From: Terrimonas sp.
GTDB lineage: Bacteria; Bacteroidota; Bacteroidia; Chitinophagales; Chitinophagaceae
Assembly: GCF_003075435.1 (NCBI RefSeq)
Contig: NZ_QCZJ01000019.1
Span: 55,906-119,905 of the forward strand
DNA length: 64,000 nt
Direction: 5' to 3'
The notes below the pieces were generated by a model that saw nothing but the letters and a program-made list of their open reading frames with translations, was not told the origin of the DNA and ran no database searches. How positions within the stretch are numbered: position 1 is the first letter of the stretch; each line of letters starts with the position of its first letter. The position numbers and the translations under genes are program-made. Below are positions 37,202 to 46,208 of this stretch, piece after piece.

Positions 37202-38410
37202 TTATTCTACAATTATTTTCCTGTTTTCTGTTTTACATTTTACACCGCTCAATTGCATCACTTTTAAAACTTCCGCAAGCGGCATATTTCTTGGAATATC
37301 ACCTGTAATCTTTCCCGCCGGCATTCCATTGGAATAAACAATTTCCACATCATACCATCTCGCCAATTGCCGCAGCACCACCGGGATATCCGCTTTCTTC
37401 ATCATAAAAAGCCCGTTTTTCCATGCTACCACTTCTTCAATATTTACGTTATCCAATACTTTAATTGAGCCTTTGCTATTACTGATGCGGGCCTGTTGTG
37501 CAACATTCAATACCACATTTTCATCAGGGTGAGCAGCAGTGCTAACTTTAACCCTGCCTTCCAGCAATGTGGTATTTACGGTTGATTCTTCGCTATAGGC
37601 ATTTATATTAAAATGCGTACCCATCACTTCAACCAATCCTTTCGCTTCTCCATTTTCCCCAAATACTTTTACCCTGAATGGAATCTTTTTTCCTCCTTTG
37701 TTTAGCTGTGCCACTTCAAAATATACTTCACCTTTCACTTCAACAGTTCTGCTATCTGCCGTAAAAGCAACAGGATATTTTATTGAAGAAGCCGCATTTA
37801 ACCAAACACGTGTACCATCAGGTAACACAAGATTATACTGGCCGCTTCTTGGTGTTGTGAGCATATTAAAAGCAGGGATTTTTATAGCCGCATTGTTTTG
37901 CTGATCATACACCAGTTCGCTGCCTTGTTTGCGTATCTCTGTATTTCCCTGGCTTGCCAGCACTCCGTTAGCAGCATCGTTCAACTCAACCGTGCCGCCA
38001 TCTGCAAGTGTTAATACCGCTTTATTAGTGCCGGGCATAACCTCCCGGGGCCTGATTTCTTTTTCGGTTTTAACCATTTCAGGCTTGTTCTGCTCTTTGT
38101 TGGCATAGTACCAGCCGGCAACGGCAAATAAAATCAATACTGATGCGGCGGCAAGGTGAAAATAAAACCGCCTGTACCAGGGGTATACCGAACCTTTATA
38201 CGCATTTTCCCTTTCTGTGATATAATGTAAAAGATCTGATTGTATTTCTTTTACCAGGTTTTCACGTCGCTCACCATCCATTTGCATCCACTCATTATGC
38301 GCTATCTTATTTTCCTCCAGCCATTGTTCCACAATCTCCTGTTCTGCAGCCGTTGCAGTTCCTTCGTTATAGCGCTTTAGTAATTCCTGAATAATTTGAG
38401 GATCTGTCAT
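37202..38410 (-). CDS. FecR-type anti-sigma factor
   Basis: The ATG at 38410 (MTDPQIIQELL) gives 402 residues; a GTG at 38431 is the alternative. A cytoplasmic N-terminal helical domain (about 1-75, LKRYNEGTATAAEQEIVEQWL) is followed by one membrane segment (about 85-104), the periplasmic FecR domain (GTNKAVLTLADGGTVELN to TRVWLNAASSIKYPVAF and VTVEVMGTHFNINAY-like region) and a C-terminal DUF4974 domain (about 330-400, LARWYDVEIVYSN). It holds the ECF sigma encoded upstream inactive until the STN-type SusC signals. Full length, no disruption seen. Confidence 0.95.
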   Translation of the reverse strand: MTDPQIIQELLKRYNEGTATAAEQEIVEQWLEENKIAHNEWMQMDGERRENLVKEIQSDLLHYITERENAYKGSVYPWYRRFYFHLAAASVLILFAVAGWYYANKEQNKPEMVKTEKEIRPREVMPGTNKAVLTLADGGTVELNDAANGVLASQGNTEIRKQGSELVYDQQNNAAIKIPAFNMLTTPRSGQYNLVLPDGTRVWLNAASSIKYPVAFTADSRTVEVKGEVYFEVAQLNKGGKKIPFRVKVFGENGEAKGLVEVMGTHFNINAYSEESTVNTTLLEGRVKVSTAAHPDENVVLNVAQQARISNSKGSIKVLDNVNIEEVVAWKNGLFMMKKADIPVVLRQLARWYDVEIVYSNGMPAGKITGDIPRNMPLAEVLKVMQLSGVKCKTENRKIIVE

Positions 38411-38511
38411 TATTTGCTCGTTGTTTTGCACCCATCCTGGTATACAATACTATAGGTAGTCGTTTGAAAAACGGGATAGTACTACAGGTGTTAAAAAAAA
38501 TAAAAAGGATT

Positions 38512-39090
38512 CTAATGGAAAAAAAACAGCATGATCACAGCAAGTTTCTTCCATGAATGTCGAAGGTGATGAAGTGCCGCTGAAAGTTGATTTTTTACTG
38601 TTTGCTCAGATAAACCAAGTTTAAAGGCAATTTCTTTTACAGGGAGATGGTGGTTGCGGCTCAGCCTGTAAATTTCTTTTGTCCGCGAAGGCAGATCTTC
38701 TATGGTATATTCAAGTGTATGCTGCAGGTCTTTTGTGAGTATTCCGGATTCTTCATCAACTACCAGCATACCGGAGAGTTGTTCTATCATGGCCGCGTAT
38801 TCTTTGCGGTTGGCATTTTTTCTTATATGATCAATTATGCGGTAACGCACTGCAGCAAATAAATATGCTTTAAGTGAGCTGGTAATCCGGAGCGTTGCCC
38901 TGTTATCCCATATATTCACAAAAACATCATGAATAATATCACGGGCTTCTTCAAAAGAAGATAAACGGGAAGCAGCAAAGTTGATTAAAGAAGATGCATG
39001 AAGTTCATATATCGCAGAGAAGGCATCTTTATTACCTTCATTCAATAAATCAATCAGTTCAGTTTCAGTATGGATATTATGAGCAAGCAT
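38512..39090 (-). CDS. ECF RNA polymerase sigma factor, Bacteroidota FecI-like
   Basis: This 192-residue protein has sigma region 2 (about 20-85, AFSAIYELHASSLINFAASRLSS, ARDIIHDVFVNIWDNR) and region 4 (about 130-180, EDLPSRTKEIYRLSRNHHLPVKEIAFKLGLSEQTVKNQL). It starts the locus; fecR follows after 101 bases. It should direct transcription of the STN-type susC operon downstream. Its own promoter seems to be the site at 39122-39166, whose -7 element is 32 bases above the ATG, so an outside activator may set the supply of this sigma factor. Confidence 0.96.
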   Translation of the reverse strand: MLAHNIHTETELIDLLNEGNKDAFSAIYELHASSLINFAASRLSSFEEARDIIHDVFVNIWDNRATLRITSSLKAYLFAAVRYRIIDHIRKNANRKEYAAMIEQLSGMLVVDEESGILTKDLQHTLEYTIEDLPSRTKEIYRLSRNHHLPVKEIAFKLGLSEQTVKNQLSAALHHLRHSWKKLAVIMLFFFH

Positions 39091-39121
39091 AATATTATAT
39101 TAAGCATCGTTAATTCAGGAG

Positions 39122-39166
39122 CTAATTTAGCAGACCTTATTTATATAACCATCCTGTACTTACCGC
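39122..39166 (-). promoter_or_regulatory. Putative activator site plus -7 element for the ECF sigma gene
   Basis: The minus strand reads GCGGTAAGTA (39157-39166), CAGGATGG (39149-39156), 19 bases, TAAATTAG (39122-39129). The GGTAAG in the upstream unit is shared with the sulfatase site at 59058-59067, and TATATTAG there resembles TAAATTAG here. Confidence 0.6.
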
Positions 39167-39209
39167 TACCATCATTCATCCACCAGGTTTATCATTATCC
39201 CATCATGTA

Positions 39210-40292
39210 TTATTTACTTTTTCTAACAGGCACTTTCAATGGTAAATTCATCCACGCCAATCCTATACTTCTGAACATGTGACCGAAATCTTCACCTTCA
39301 CCTGCATCATATAGCAATGCCAGTTTATTACCTGCTTTAATAACTGCAGGCATACCTATCGCTCCTTTTGCCCAAACTGAATTTGAACTATCAAGCACAA
39401 CCGCTTTATTATCCCTGTTCCAGTTGTATATATCTTTCGACCAGTATACCCAGATGGCATCGGTATACTCTCCATATTTTTCATCAATGCCTATATGATT
39501 GGTAAACAAAAACCATGTTTTATTAGCAGGTTCATAATATACAGATGAATTTTCTATCTGTTCATCTAACGGAAAGATGGGCTGATCATTGATCTTCCAC
39601 GAACTGTTGAGGTCTTTCGTTCGTGCTATACCTAATGTACGTTTGGTAATATTATTATCATGGGTTGCAGCGCTGAAAAACATAATATATTCGTTATTAT
39701 GTCTCACTATAAAACCAGGACTTGAAGTAACGGTATAATAACTGTTTTCTTTTGGCGGCAGCGGTGTAACATCATATTGTTTTATCCAGGGGCCGCGCAG
39801 AGAATTTGATTTCGCTTTCATAGTAAGATAAGGAAATGCAGGTATGCGATAAGGCGGCGGCGTTGTATTAGGTGTGCCTATATAAAACATATGCCACTCA
39901 TTTCCTTCCTTTATTACCCAGGGAGAAGATGCACTTTTATAATCGTTCCGGGCAGCATCTCCCAGCGATAAAACAGTTCCTTTTTTTGTCCATTTGCGCA
40001 AGTCTTTACTTTCTGCCAGGCACGATATCCATCCATCTTTACCTGCGCCATCATAAAACAGGTAATAGGTGTCGCCTTCTTTATTCACTACAGCTTCTCT
40101 TGCACCATAGGTATCACAACTGTCTTTACCATCACCATACTGCATCACTATACCTTCATCTTTACAGGGCATGCGAAGCGATGCGGATGGTCGCCCATCG
40201 TTGTAATACACCTGTTGTGCCTGGGAATCAACACATATTATTGTTGATAATATGGCCGCAATACATGCTGTAATGTTTACAAATTTTATCAT
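39210..40292 (-). CDS. Secreted beta-propeller glycosidase-like protein
   Basis: This 360-residue protein has a signal peptide (residues 1-25, ending DSQAQ). It shows five-bladed propeller words of the GH43/GH32/GH130 type: GAREAVVNKEGDTYYLFYDGAG, SSPWVIKEGNEWHMFYIGT, SSPGFIVRHNNEYIMFFSA, YYEPANKTWFLFTNHIG and GMPAVIKAGNKLALLYDAGEG. The acidic residues Asp/Glu at blade edges could be catalytic, but the family cannot be fixed by eye. It lies 28 bases below 40321-41691 and shares its upstream regulatory site, so both are probably one unit. Confidence 0.75.
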   Translation of the reverse strand: MIKFVNITACIAAILSTIICVDSQAQQVYYNDGRPSASLRMPCKDEGIVMQYGDGKDSCDTYGAREAVVNKEGDTYYLFYDGAGKDGWISCLAESKDLRKWTKKGTVLSLGDAARNDYKSASSPWVIKEGNEWHMFYIGTPNTTPPPYRIPAFPYLTMKAKSNSLRGPWIKQYDVTPLPPKENSYYTVTSSPGFIVRHNNEYIMFFSAATHDNNITKRTLGIARTKDLNSSWKINDQPIFPLDEQIENSSVYYEPANKTWFLFTNHIGIDEKYGEYTDAIWVYWSKDIYNWNRDNKAVVLDSSNSVWAKGAIGMPAVIKAGNKLALLYDAGEGEDFGHMFRSIGLAWMNLPLKVPVRKSK

Positions 40293-40320
40293 GCGCTTTT
40301 GTAAATATTAAATGTTGATT

Positions 40321-41691
40321 TTATTTACCAAGAACGATACTATGGATCAGGGCTGAATTATTATTTGTGCTTAACTGCTTTGTTGCTATAATAATTTTTA
40401 GCTGTTTTAGATTGCCCTTGTATTGTGCAGACTGATGTAATGGAATGTTGTAAGTATGTTGCTTTCCGTCTGATCGAAAATCAAACTCCGTACTGCACGC
40501 TTCTGCAAAATCTTTTCCGAAAGGCTTCCAGTATATTTTAATGGAGTGTGAGCCGGCGGGGTATGTGGCAGTAAACATCAGTACCGGCGCATCTTCCGCC
40601 TTCCACAATGTTACCGGGCCAATCATCACTGCATCTTTCTTCAATATAATATCTAACCCATTTTTAATCGGCCATCCCTTATCGGTAGTGCCCTGGTAAT
40701 ACCATTGCAAGCGGCTATCATTAAAATGGTATGCCGGTAATGATGTGTGATGGTGTGCATATACATATTCGCGTATCTGCTTAATATCCCCAACTATTAA
40801 TGTATAGTTATAATCATAGGTAATATTATAGTCAAGTATATCAATACTATTGGGCGCTATATATGCGGTTGGTATATTTTTGCTGCCGCCTTCAAAGCTG
40901 CTGTCACCATAATATCCCCCTGAGAATATCTGCACGCTTTCATTCCACACACCCAGTCCCCAATCCTTATCATCTACATTAGCAGCCCAGCTTTCTGTTG
41001 CCTGCCAGTTTGCCCATTGTATAGTAGATGACTTTGGTGAATTATGATTTGCAATTAAACTCAGCGTATCATTGGCAAAAGGTTTATCGCCTCTGTAGGT
41101 GATCAGCCTGTGCCATGGCGCGTTGGTATAAACCGCAGGCAACTCTTGTCCTCTTGCAGCGTATTGCTGTTTATCAGGGCGATTGTTTACAATACGACTC
41201 TTTACACGTACAGCATTGCCGTCTAACGTTATCCAGCATTCATAAGTACATTCTCCCGGCACATTGTCCAAAGGCCAATGCATGGGTATACATTTTACAT
41301 ACAATGATATACCCGTATTTTTATGTGCAAGCACTTTGGATTTATTACCCGCAACATCGCCTGACTGAATGGGATTCCAGCCAATAAATGTCCAGGCTTT
41401 ATGTGCTTTTTTACCATCCGGCTCAAAGGGCACCGGCCCGCTGTAAAAGGACATTTGCACCTGCCTGCCCCAATCCCAGTTATTGATGATGTTCTCATCC
41501 TTTACTTTATCAGATAAATATGTGATAGCGCCTCCAAGATTAAGATCAATGCCCAGTTTTATAAACCCGTTTTCTATATAGCTCATTTTCTCCACCCTGT
41601 CCAGCGGTACAACTGTTTGCGCCTGCAACGGTGCAGTATACACGAAAAAGATAATTTTAGCAAAGGAGATAATTTTAAAATCGGCTTTCAT
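40321..41691 (-). CDS. Secreted beta-rich protein, mutarotase-like supersandwich suspected, unknown function
   Basis: The ATG at 41691 (MKADFKIIS) gives 456 residues and a signal peptide ending PLQAQ. The N-terminal part, ENGFIKLGIDLNLGGAITYLSD, followed by WDWGRQVQMSFYSGP, looks like the sugar-binding face of supersandwich (galactose-mutarotase-like) proteins. The C-terminal part (about 300-455) appears to be a separate beta-sandwich. I do not recognise a named family and no catalytic motif is certain. It is the first gene below the promoter site at 41735-41779, the best match to the -7 consensus among the seven, and is followed by a propeller protein. It probably acts on the same glycan. 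Confidence 0.65.
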   Translation of the reverse strand: MKADFKIISFAKIIFFVYTAPLQAQTVVPLDRVEKMSYIENGFIKLGIDLNLGGAITYLSDKVKDENIINNWDWGRQVQMSFYSGPVPFEPDGKKAHKAWTFIGWNPIQSGDVAGNKSKVLAHKNTGISLYVKCIPMHWPLDNVPGECTYECWITLDGNAVRVKSRIVNNRPDKQQYAARGQELPAVYTNAPWHRLITYRGDKPFANDTLSLIANHNSPKSSTIQWANWQATESWAANVDDKDWGLGVWNESVQIFSGGYYGDSSFEGGSKNIPTAYIAPNSIDILDYNITYDYNYTLIVGDIKQIREYVYAHHHTSLPAYHFNDSRLQWYYQGTTDKGWPIKNGLDIILKKDAVMIGPVTLWKAEDAPVLMFTATYPAGSHSIKIYWKPFGKDFAEACSTEFDFRSDGKQHTYNIPLHQSAQYKGNLKQLKIIIATKQLSTNNNSALIHSIVLGK

Positions 41692-41700
41692 TACAAGCAA

Positions 41701-42241
41701 TTTGTCGTTAGGGATTTTTAAAATTCCAATAAATCAAATCTATTAACACTAAACAGCACAACTATCCTGCACCCTCATGCAATCAAAACATTTTCGCATC
41801 ATCGTGAGCCCGCCTGTATGAAGGTTGAATTGAAAGCATTTTATGGCGGGCGAAACAATCTCATATAAAAACCCGGATTGCTTTGCCGCGCAACAGGTTA
41901 ATATTACAAGTTTGATTGTGCGACGCGCAATGACGAAAAAGAGGATAACAGATTTCCTCATCTGGAATTTTTCCCATCGTTAAAACATAGATTCCTCCTG
42001 CATCGGAATGACAAGCCGGAAAATACAAATTGAACAATAGTACTAATACTGAACAATTGAACTATTGCTGAACATATCTCTGTGGTCATACCTAAGGAGG
42101 ATTTGCGATTTCTGATTGCCGGCAGCATTTCATCTGCGGGGGAATAATACATTGAGAAAACCTGAAATACACCTATTAATTTGAAATCTCTTCAAATTGC
42201 ATATAATTCACTATTTTAACGCCCTTTAATTATTGTCGCTT
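41701..42241. repeat. Repeat-rich intergenic region with 42-bp hairpin copy 3
   Basis: A diverged copy of the 42-bp hairpin lies at 41809-41850, starting CCCGCCTGTATGAAGG and ending TTTTATGGCGGG. It sits in a larger element that ends at CGCGCAATGACG (41925-41936), an end seen in common bacterial intergenic repeats. A second element end, AGATTCCTCC...CGGAATGACAA, lies near 41989-42014, and CTGAACAATTGAAC-type simple repeats follow to about 42075. No gene is seen. Confidence 0.7.
41735..41779 (-). promoter_or_regulatory. Putative activator site plus -7 element for 40321-41691
   Basis: The minus strand reads CATGAGGGTG (41770-41779), CAGGATAG (41762-41769), 19 bases, then TAGATTTG (41735-41742), an exact TAnnTTTG. 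The ATG is 44 bases below. Confidence 0.6.
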
Positions 42242-44884
42242 ATGACCAGAAATTTTATTTACGCTTTACTGGCAGCCGCTTTTCTTTCAGCCTGTAACAA
42301 TGTTCCTGATTGTGAACCAAAAGAAAGAGACAAGGCTTTGCTTTCAATTGATTCGCTTGCTACAAAATCAAATTGGCCAAAAGACCTTGATATTATTGGC
42401 TTTGCCGGGCCGGATTTAACGCCGAGTCCCGCTTGTATAACTACCGCACCTTCAGGCGAAGTATATGTTGGAGTAGATATGATGGGCTCTTTGGGAAAAG
42501 CACCGGGCAGGGGACGCATTATTAAGCTGGTTGATTGCAATAATGATGGCATTGTAGACAGCCATACTGAATACGCAAAGGTTGATAACCCAAGAGGTAT
42601 CATTTCTTTGGGAGATAAATTATATGTATTGCACACTGTATTTACAGATAGCCTGGCATCAGGAATGGACCTGGTTTTGTTTGAAGATAAAGATCATGAC
42701 GGGCTTGCTGATGGTCCTCCCAAACCTATTGTAGAACATATCAGCAATGTAAACTTTATCAGAAGCCGCGGAACAGACCATGCAACAAACGGTATCCGCA
42801 TGGGCATTGACGGCTGGATATATATTGCTGTTGGTGATTTTGGTTTTCACGAAGCTGTTGACAGAACCGGCAAAAAGCTTACCATGCTTGGCGGCGGTAT
42901 TGTTCGGGTTCGGCCGGATGGCACAGAAATGGAAATATACACGCATGGCACCAGGAATATTTATGATGTTGCCATTGATCCTTATATGAATATTTTCACC
43001 CGCGATAATACCAATGATGGTAAAGGATGGAATATACGTTTCAGCCATCATATACAATCCGGCGAGTATGGATATCCGTTATTATTCAAACATTTTACAG
43101 AAGAAATTCTGCCGGGATTGGTAGATCTTGGCGGAGGATCAGGCACGGGTTCTTTGTTTATGGATGACCCCAATTGGCCTGCAAAATATAATAATGTGCC
43201 GATGATGGCAGATTGGGGAAGAAATGAATTGTATTTACATCGCGTAACACCATCAGGTCCGAGCTTTACACAGCAAGAAGAAGATTTTATTCAGCTTGCA
43301 CAAATTACAGACCTGGATGTTGACGGATCAGGAAGATTATATATGGCTGCATGGAATGGCGCAGGATACACAGGAGACTCCAGCAAAGGCTTTGTTGTCA
43401 GGGCTGTTCCAAAAGGATGGACATACAAACCTTTTCCGAATATTCAGAAATTATCAATTGATGAATTAGGTGCTTTATTAAAAGCAGATGGCGCTGTAGC
43501 AAGACAAACCGCGCAACAGGAATTAATGGCCCGTGGCGGAGACAAGGCAACAGCAGCAGCATGGAAAGTTGCTGATGATAAAACGCTTCCGCTATATGCA
43601 AGAGTTGCAGGCATTTTTACCTATGCGCAAATTGCAGGCAAAAACGGAATTAAAAACCTTACGGAGCTCACCAATGATGCGGCAGTAAAAGAGTTTGCCT
43701 TGCGTGCACTGGCAGACAGAAAACCTTTTGTTGCCGATGTCCCTTCTGAGCCATTTATGAAAGCCTTAAGCGATACATCACAACGCGTAAAAGCAGCAGC
43801 GATCATTGGTTTAGGCAGACTTGGAAAAGCAGAAGCCGCAGAAGCTTTATTACAGACACCGGTTCCTGCATCTTTTACAGCGCCGGCAAAAGGAGTAGAA
43901 GGCCCGCATGCAACACCCAATGCGGATATTATACTTCCTCATCTTGCTGTTCGTGCGCTTGTACAACTCAATGCGGTTGACGCATGCATAAAGGCTGTGG
44001 GCGCTGATAATTCCACTATTGCATTATGGGCTTTACGTTACATGCACGATCCCGGAGCTGTTGAAGGATTAATTGCCGCGTATAATAAAACAGAAGACGC
44101 TTCTTTGAAAAGCCAGATACTTGTTACACTTGCACGCTTGTATAAAGAAGAAACACCTTATGATGGTTCGTACTGGTGGAGCACAAGACCAGATGATCAT
44201 GGTCCATATTATCAAGCGGAAACATGGGCATCATCAGATCCCATCAAAAATCTGATGATGAATGAATGGAAGAAGGCGGATAAAAAGCAAAAGGAGTTTT
44301 ATGCTGACCTGAACGGAAAATTCAGAATGGGCATTGATGAATTTGGCGGAAACGAGGAACTTGAAAAAGCAGAAGAAACAAAAATTGATTTGAATAAAAT
44401 AAGAAACAAAAAAGGGCAAATAGGTCAAACATCTATTGAAGATGTGATGCTGGCAATGGATAAGATACAAGGTAATGCTGCCGATGGTAAAAGAATTTTT
44501 ATACAACAGGGTTGCCCGGCTTGTCATAGTCTCAGTAAAAGTGAAGTAATGAAAGGTCCTTTTATGGGGCAGATTGGTTCTATCATGAGCCGCAAACAAA
44601 TCGCGGAATCTATTCTTAAACCGAATGCCTCTATATCACAAGGCTTTTCTTCTGTAGCAATAACTACGAAAGACGGCAAAAGTGTAATGGGTTTTGTAAC
44701 AGGCGAATCATCAGACAAGCTCACCCTTCGTGATATTACAGGTGCTGTTCATAACATCAATACAAAAGATATTAAAAGCAGGGAGGAATTAAAAACATCC
44801 ATTATGCCACCGGGATTAGCCAATTCTCTATCGTATGAAGAATTTGCTTCGCTGATCACATTTTTATATCAACAGAAGGGATAA
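42242..44884 (+). CDS. Beta-propeller/HEAT/cytochrome c lipoprotein (dehydrogenase-like)
   Basis: The ATG at 42242 gives 880 residues with a lipoprotein signal ending FLSAC (Cys18); a TTG at 42233 is less likely. An N-terminal propeller (about 35-395) resembles soluble glucose dehydrogenase-like and PVC-type membrane-bound dehydrogenase domains, and it contains Asp-rich loops (DCNNDGIVD, EDKDHDGLAD, DLDVDGSGR) that could bind calcium. A HEAT-like helical region follows (about 400-640). The C-terminal cytochrome domain has CPACH at 758-762 and a candidate axial Met in IMPPG (855). It may oxidise a sugar and pass electrons to the respiratory chain; with the heme proteins at 1-4553 it suggests periplasmic oxidation of glycan products. 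Substrate unknown. Confidence 0.88.
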   Translation: MTRNFIYALLAAAFLSACNNVPDCEPKERDKALLSIDSLATKSNWPKDLDIIGFAGPDLTPSPACITTAPSGEVYVGVDMMGSLGKAPGRGRIIKLVDCNNDGIVDSHTEYAKVDNPRGIISLGDKLYVLHTVFTDSLASGMDLVLFEDKDHDGLADGPPKPIVEHISNVNFIRSRGTDHATNGIRMGIDGWIYIAVGDFGFHEAVDRTGKKLTMLGGGIVRVRPDGTEMEIYTHGTRNIYDVAIDPYMNIFTRDNTNDGKGWNIRFSHHIQSGEYGYPLLFKHFTEEILPGLVDLGGGSGTGSLFMDDPNWPAKYNNVPMMADWGRNELYLHRVTPSGPSFTQQEEDFIQLAQITDLDVDGSGRLYMAAWNGAGYTGDSSKGFVVRAVPKGWTYKPFPNIQKLSIDELGALLKADGAVARQTAQQELMARGGDKATAAAWKVADDKTLPLYARVAGIFTYAQIAGKNGIKNLTELTNDAAVKEFALRALADRKPFVADVPSEPFMKALSDTSQRVKAAAIIGLGRLGKAEAAEALLQTPVPASFTAPAKGVEGPHATPNADIILPHLAVRALVQLNAVDACIKAVGADNSTIALWALRYMHDPGAVEGLIAAYNKTEDASLKSQILVTLARLYKEETPYDGSYWWSTRPDDHGPYYQAETWASSDPIKNLMMNEWKKADKKQKEFYADLNGKFRMGIDEFGGNEELEKAEETKIDLNKIRNKKGQIGQTSIEDVMLAMDKIQGNAADGKRIFIQQGCPACHSLSKSEVMKGPFMGQIGSIMSRKQIAESILKPNASISQGFSSVAITTKDGKSVMGFVTGESSDKLTLRDITGAVHNINTKDIKSREELKTSIMPPGLANSLSYEEFASLITFLYQQKG

Positions 44885-44895
44885 GATAGTGTAGG

Positions 44896-44942
44896 GTTTA
44901 TGGTTTGTAGTTTAGGGGTACGCTAAACTACAAACCATAAAC
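44896..44942. repeat. Perfect 19-bp inverted repeat
   Basis: GTTTATGGTTTGTAGTTTA (44896-44914) is followed by nine bases (GGGGTACGC) and the exact inverse (44924-44942). No T-tract follows, so it looks like a dispersed palindromic repeat rather than a terminator, 11 bases after the 42242-44884 stop codon. Confidence 0.85.
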
Positions 44943-44979
44943 TTCAAGATAATTACCTGGATATTCTGAATATATTTGA

Positions 44980-45014
44980 AACGGGTTTCAATTCTTATAA
45001 AATTGAAACCCGTT
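44980..45014 (+). terminator. Inverted repeat, possible terminator
   Basis: AACGGGTTTCAATT (44980-44993) and its exact inverse (45001-45014) flank a 7-base loop. The following CCTCATTTAATAAA is only weakly T-rich. It separates the cytochrome lipoprotein gene from the peptidase gene. Confidence 0.55.
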
Positions 45015-45077
45015 CCTCATTTAATAAATCAATCCTGGTTTTTAACCTAACAACTATACCTTTATAACTTTATTATC

Positions 45078-46208
45078 ATGAAGATAAAATTGATACTTAT
45101 TCAACTTATATGTTGTGTTATTATCACTCAGGCGCAGGTATCTCAGCATCGCTTTCCGGTTAAAACCGGAATTTTACCCAGGGGAAAATACAATGCCATT
45201 ACTGATGTAGAGGGAGTTTTGGTTGGGCAAAAAACATTGATCCGGGCTGATAGTATCAGAACAGGCGTTACGGTTGTACTTCCTCATAGCGGCAACCTGT
45301 TTCAGCAGAAAGTGCCTGCGGCAATTTATGTTGGTAATGGATTTGGAAAACTTGCAGGGATAACACAAGTAAAAGAACTGGGTAATATTGAAAGCCCTAT
45401 CATTTTAACAAACACATTAAGCGTAGCTACTGCCATAAACGCAGGTATTACTTACACTTTGTCTCAAAAGGAAAATGCAAATATCTGGAGTGTAAATATT
45501 ATTGCGGGCGAAACCAATGATGGGTACCTGAATGATATAAGAGGAAGACATGTTACTGAAAATGATGTGCTGGATGCTATAAAAGACGCAAAGACCGGGG
45601 AAGTTGAGCAAGGCAATACAGGCGCGGGGGCCGGTACTGTATGTTTTGGATTTAAAGGAGGTATTGGCACGGCGTCAAGAGTACTGCCCAAAGTTTCAGG
45701 CGGATATACCGTAGGCGTGCTTGTACAAACCAATTATGGAGGCGTACTTGAAATAGCGGGTGTTCCTGTAGGAAAAGAGTTAGGCAAATATTATTTGAAC
45801 GACGAGCTGAATAACAACGTTGACGGGAGCTGCATGATTGTAGTTGCTACCAATGCCCCGCTTAACGCAAACAATCTTGAAAGACTTGCCAAACGTGCTT
45901 TTATGGCGTTGGCAAAAACAGGGGGAATTGCCAGCAATGGCAGCGGAGATTATGTAATTGCTTTTTCATCTGCCGATAGTGTTCGTATTCCTCATTCAGC
46001 TACTGAAAAATTATATACTGCCTCAACAGTATTCAATGATGATATGTCTCCACTTTTTCTTGCTGCTATTGAAGCAACCGAAGAAGCAGTGATCAATTCA
46101 TTATTCGCTGCTAAAACAATGAAGGGCCGCAATGGGCATGTTGTTGAAGCATTGCCCAAAGAGCAGGTGATTTCTATTTTGAAAAAATACAACAGGTATC
46201 AGCCATGA
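45078..46208 (+). CDS. P1 family (DmpA/S58) aminopeptidase, secreted
   Basis: This 376-residue protein has a signal peptide (residues 1-19, ending ITQAQ). The DmpA fold is evident: NAITDVEGVLVGQKTL, GVTVVLPHSG, AIYVGNGFGKLAGITQVKELG, ETNDGYLNDIRGRHVT and GNTGAGAGTVCFGFKGGIGTASR. The self-cleavage site typical of the family is at GIASNG/SGDY, making Ser289 the new N-terminal nucleophile. Members release N-terminal amino acids, including D-residues and beta-peptides. The stop codon overlaps the start of the class IV aminotransferase gene by 4 bases, so the two are translationally coupled, suggesting linked processing of unusual amino acids. Confidence 0.93.
   Translation: MKIKLILIQLICCVIITQAQVSQHRFPVKTGILPRGKYNAITDVEGVLVGQKTLIRADSIRTGVTVVLPHSGNLFQQKVPAAIYVGNGFGKLAGITQVKELGNIESPIILTNTLSVATAINAGITYTLSQKENANIWSVNIIAGETNDGYLNDIRGRHVTENDVLDAIKDAKTGEVEQGNTGAGAGTVCFGFKGGIGTASRVLPKVSGGYTVGVLVQTNYGGVLEIAGVPVGKELGKYYLNDELNNNVDGSCMIVVATNAPLNANNLERLAKRAFMALAKTGGIASNGSGDYVIAFSSADSVRIPHSATEKLYTASTVFNDDMSPLFLAAIEATEEAVINSLFAAKTMKGRNGHVVEALPKEQVISILKKYNRYQP

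Noticed and set aside
38405..38449. CAGGATGG followed 19 bases later by TAATGACA, just above fecR
   Set aside because: The TA matches but the TT of the -7 element is absent, the element overlaps the fecR start codon, and the upstream unit does not resemble CAG repeats.
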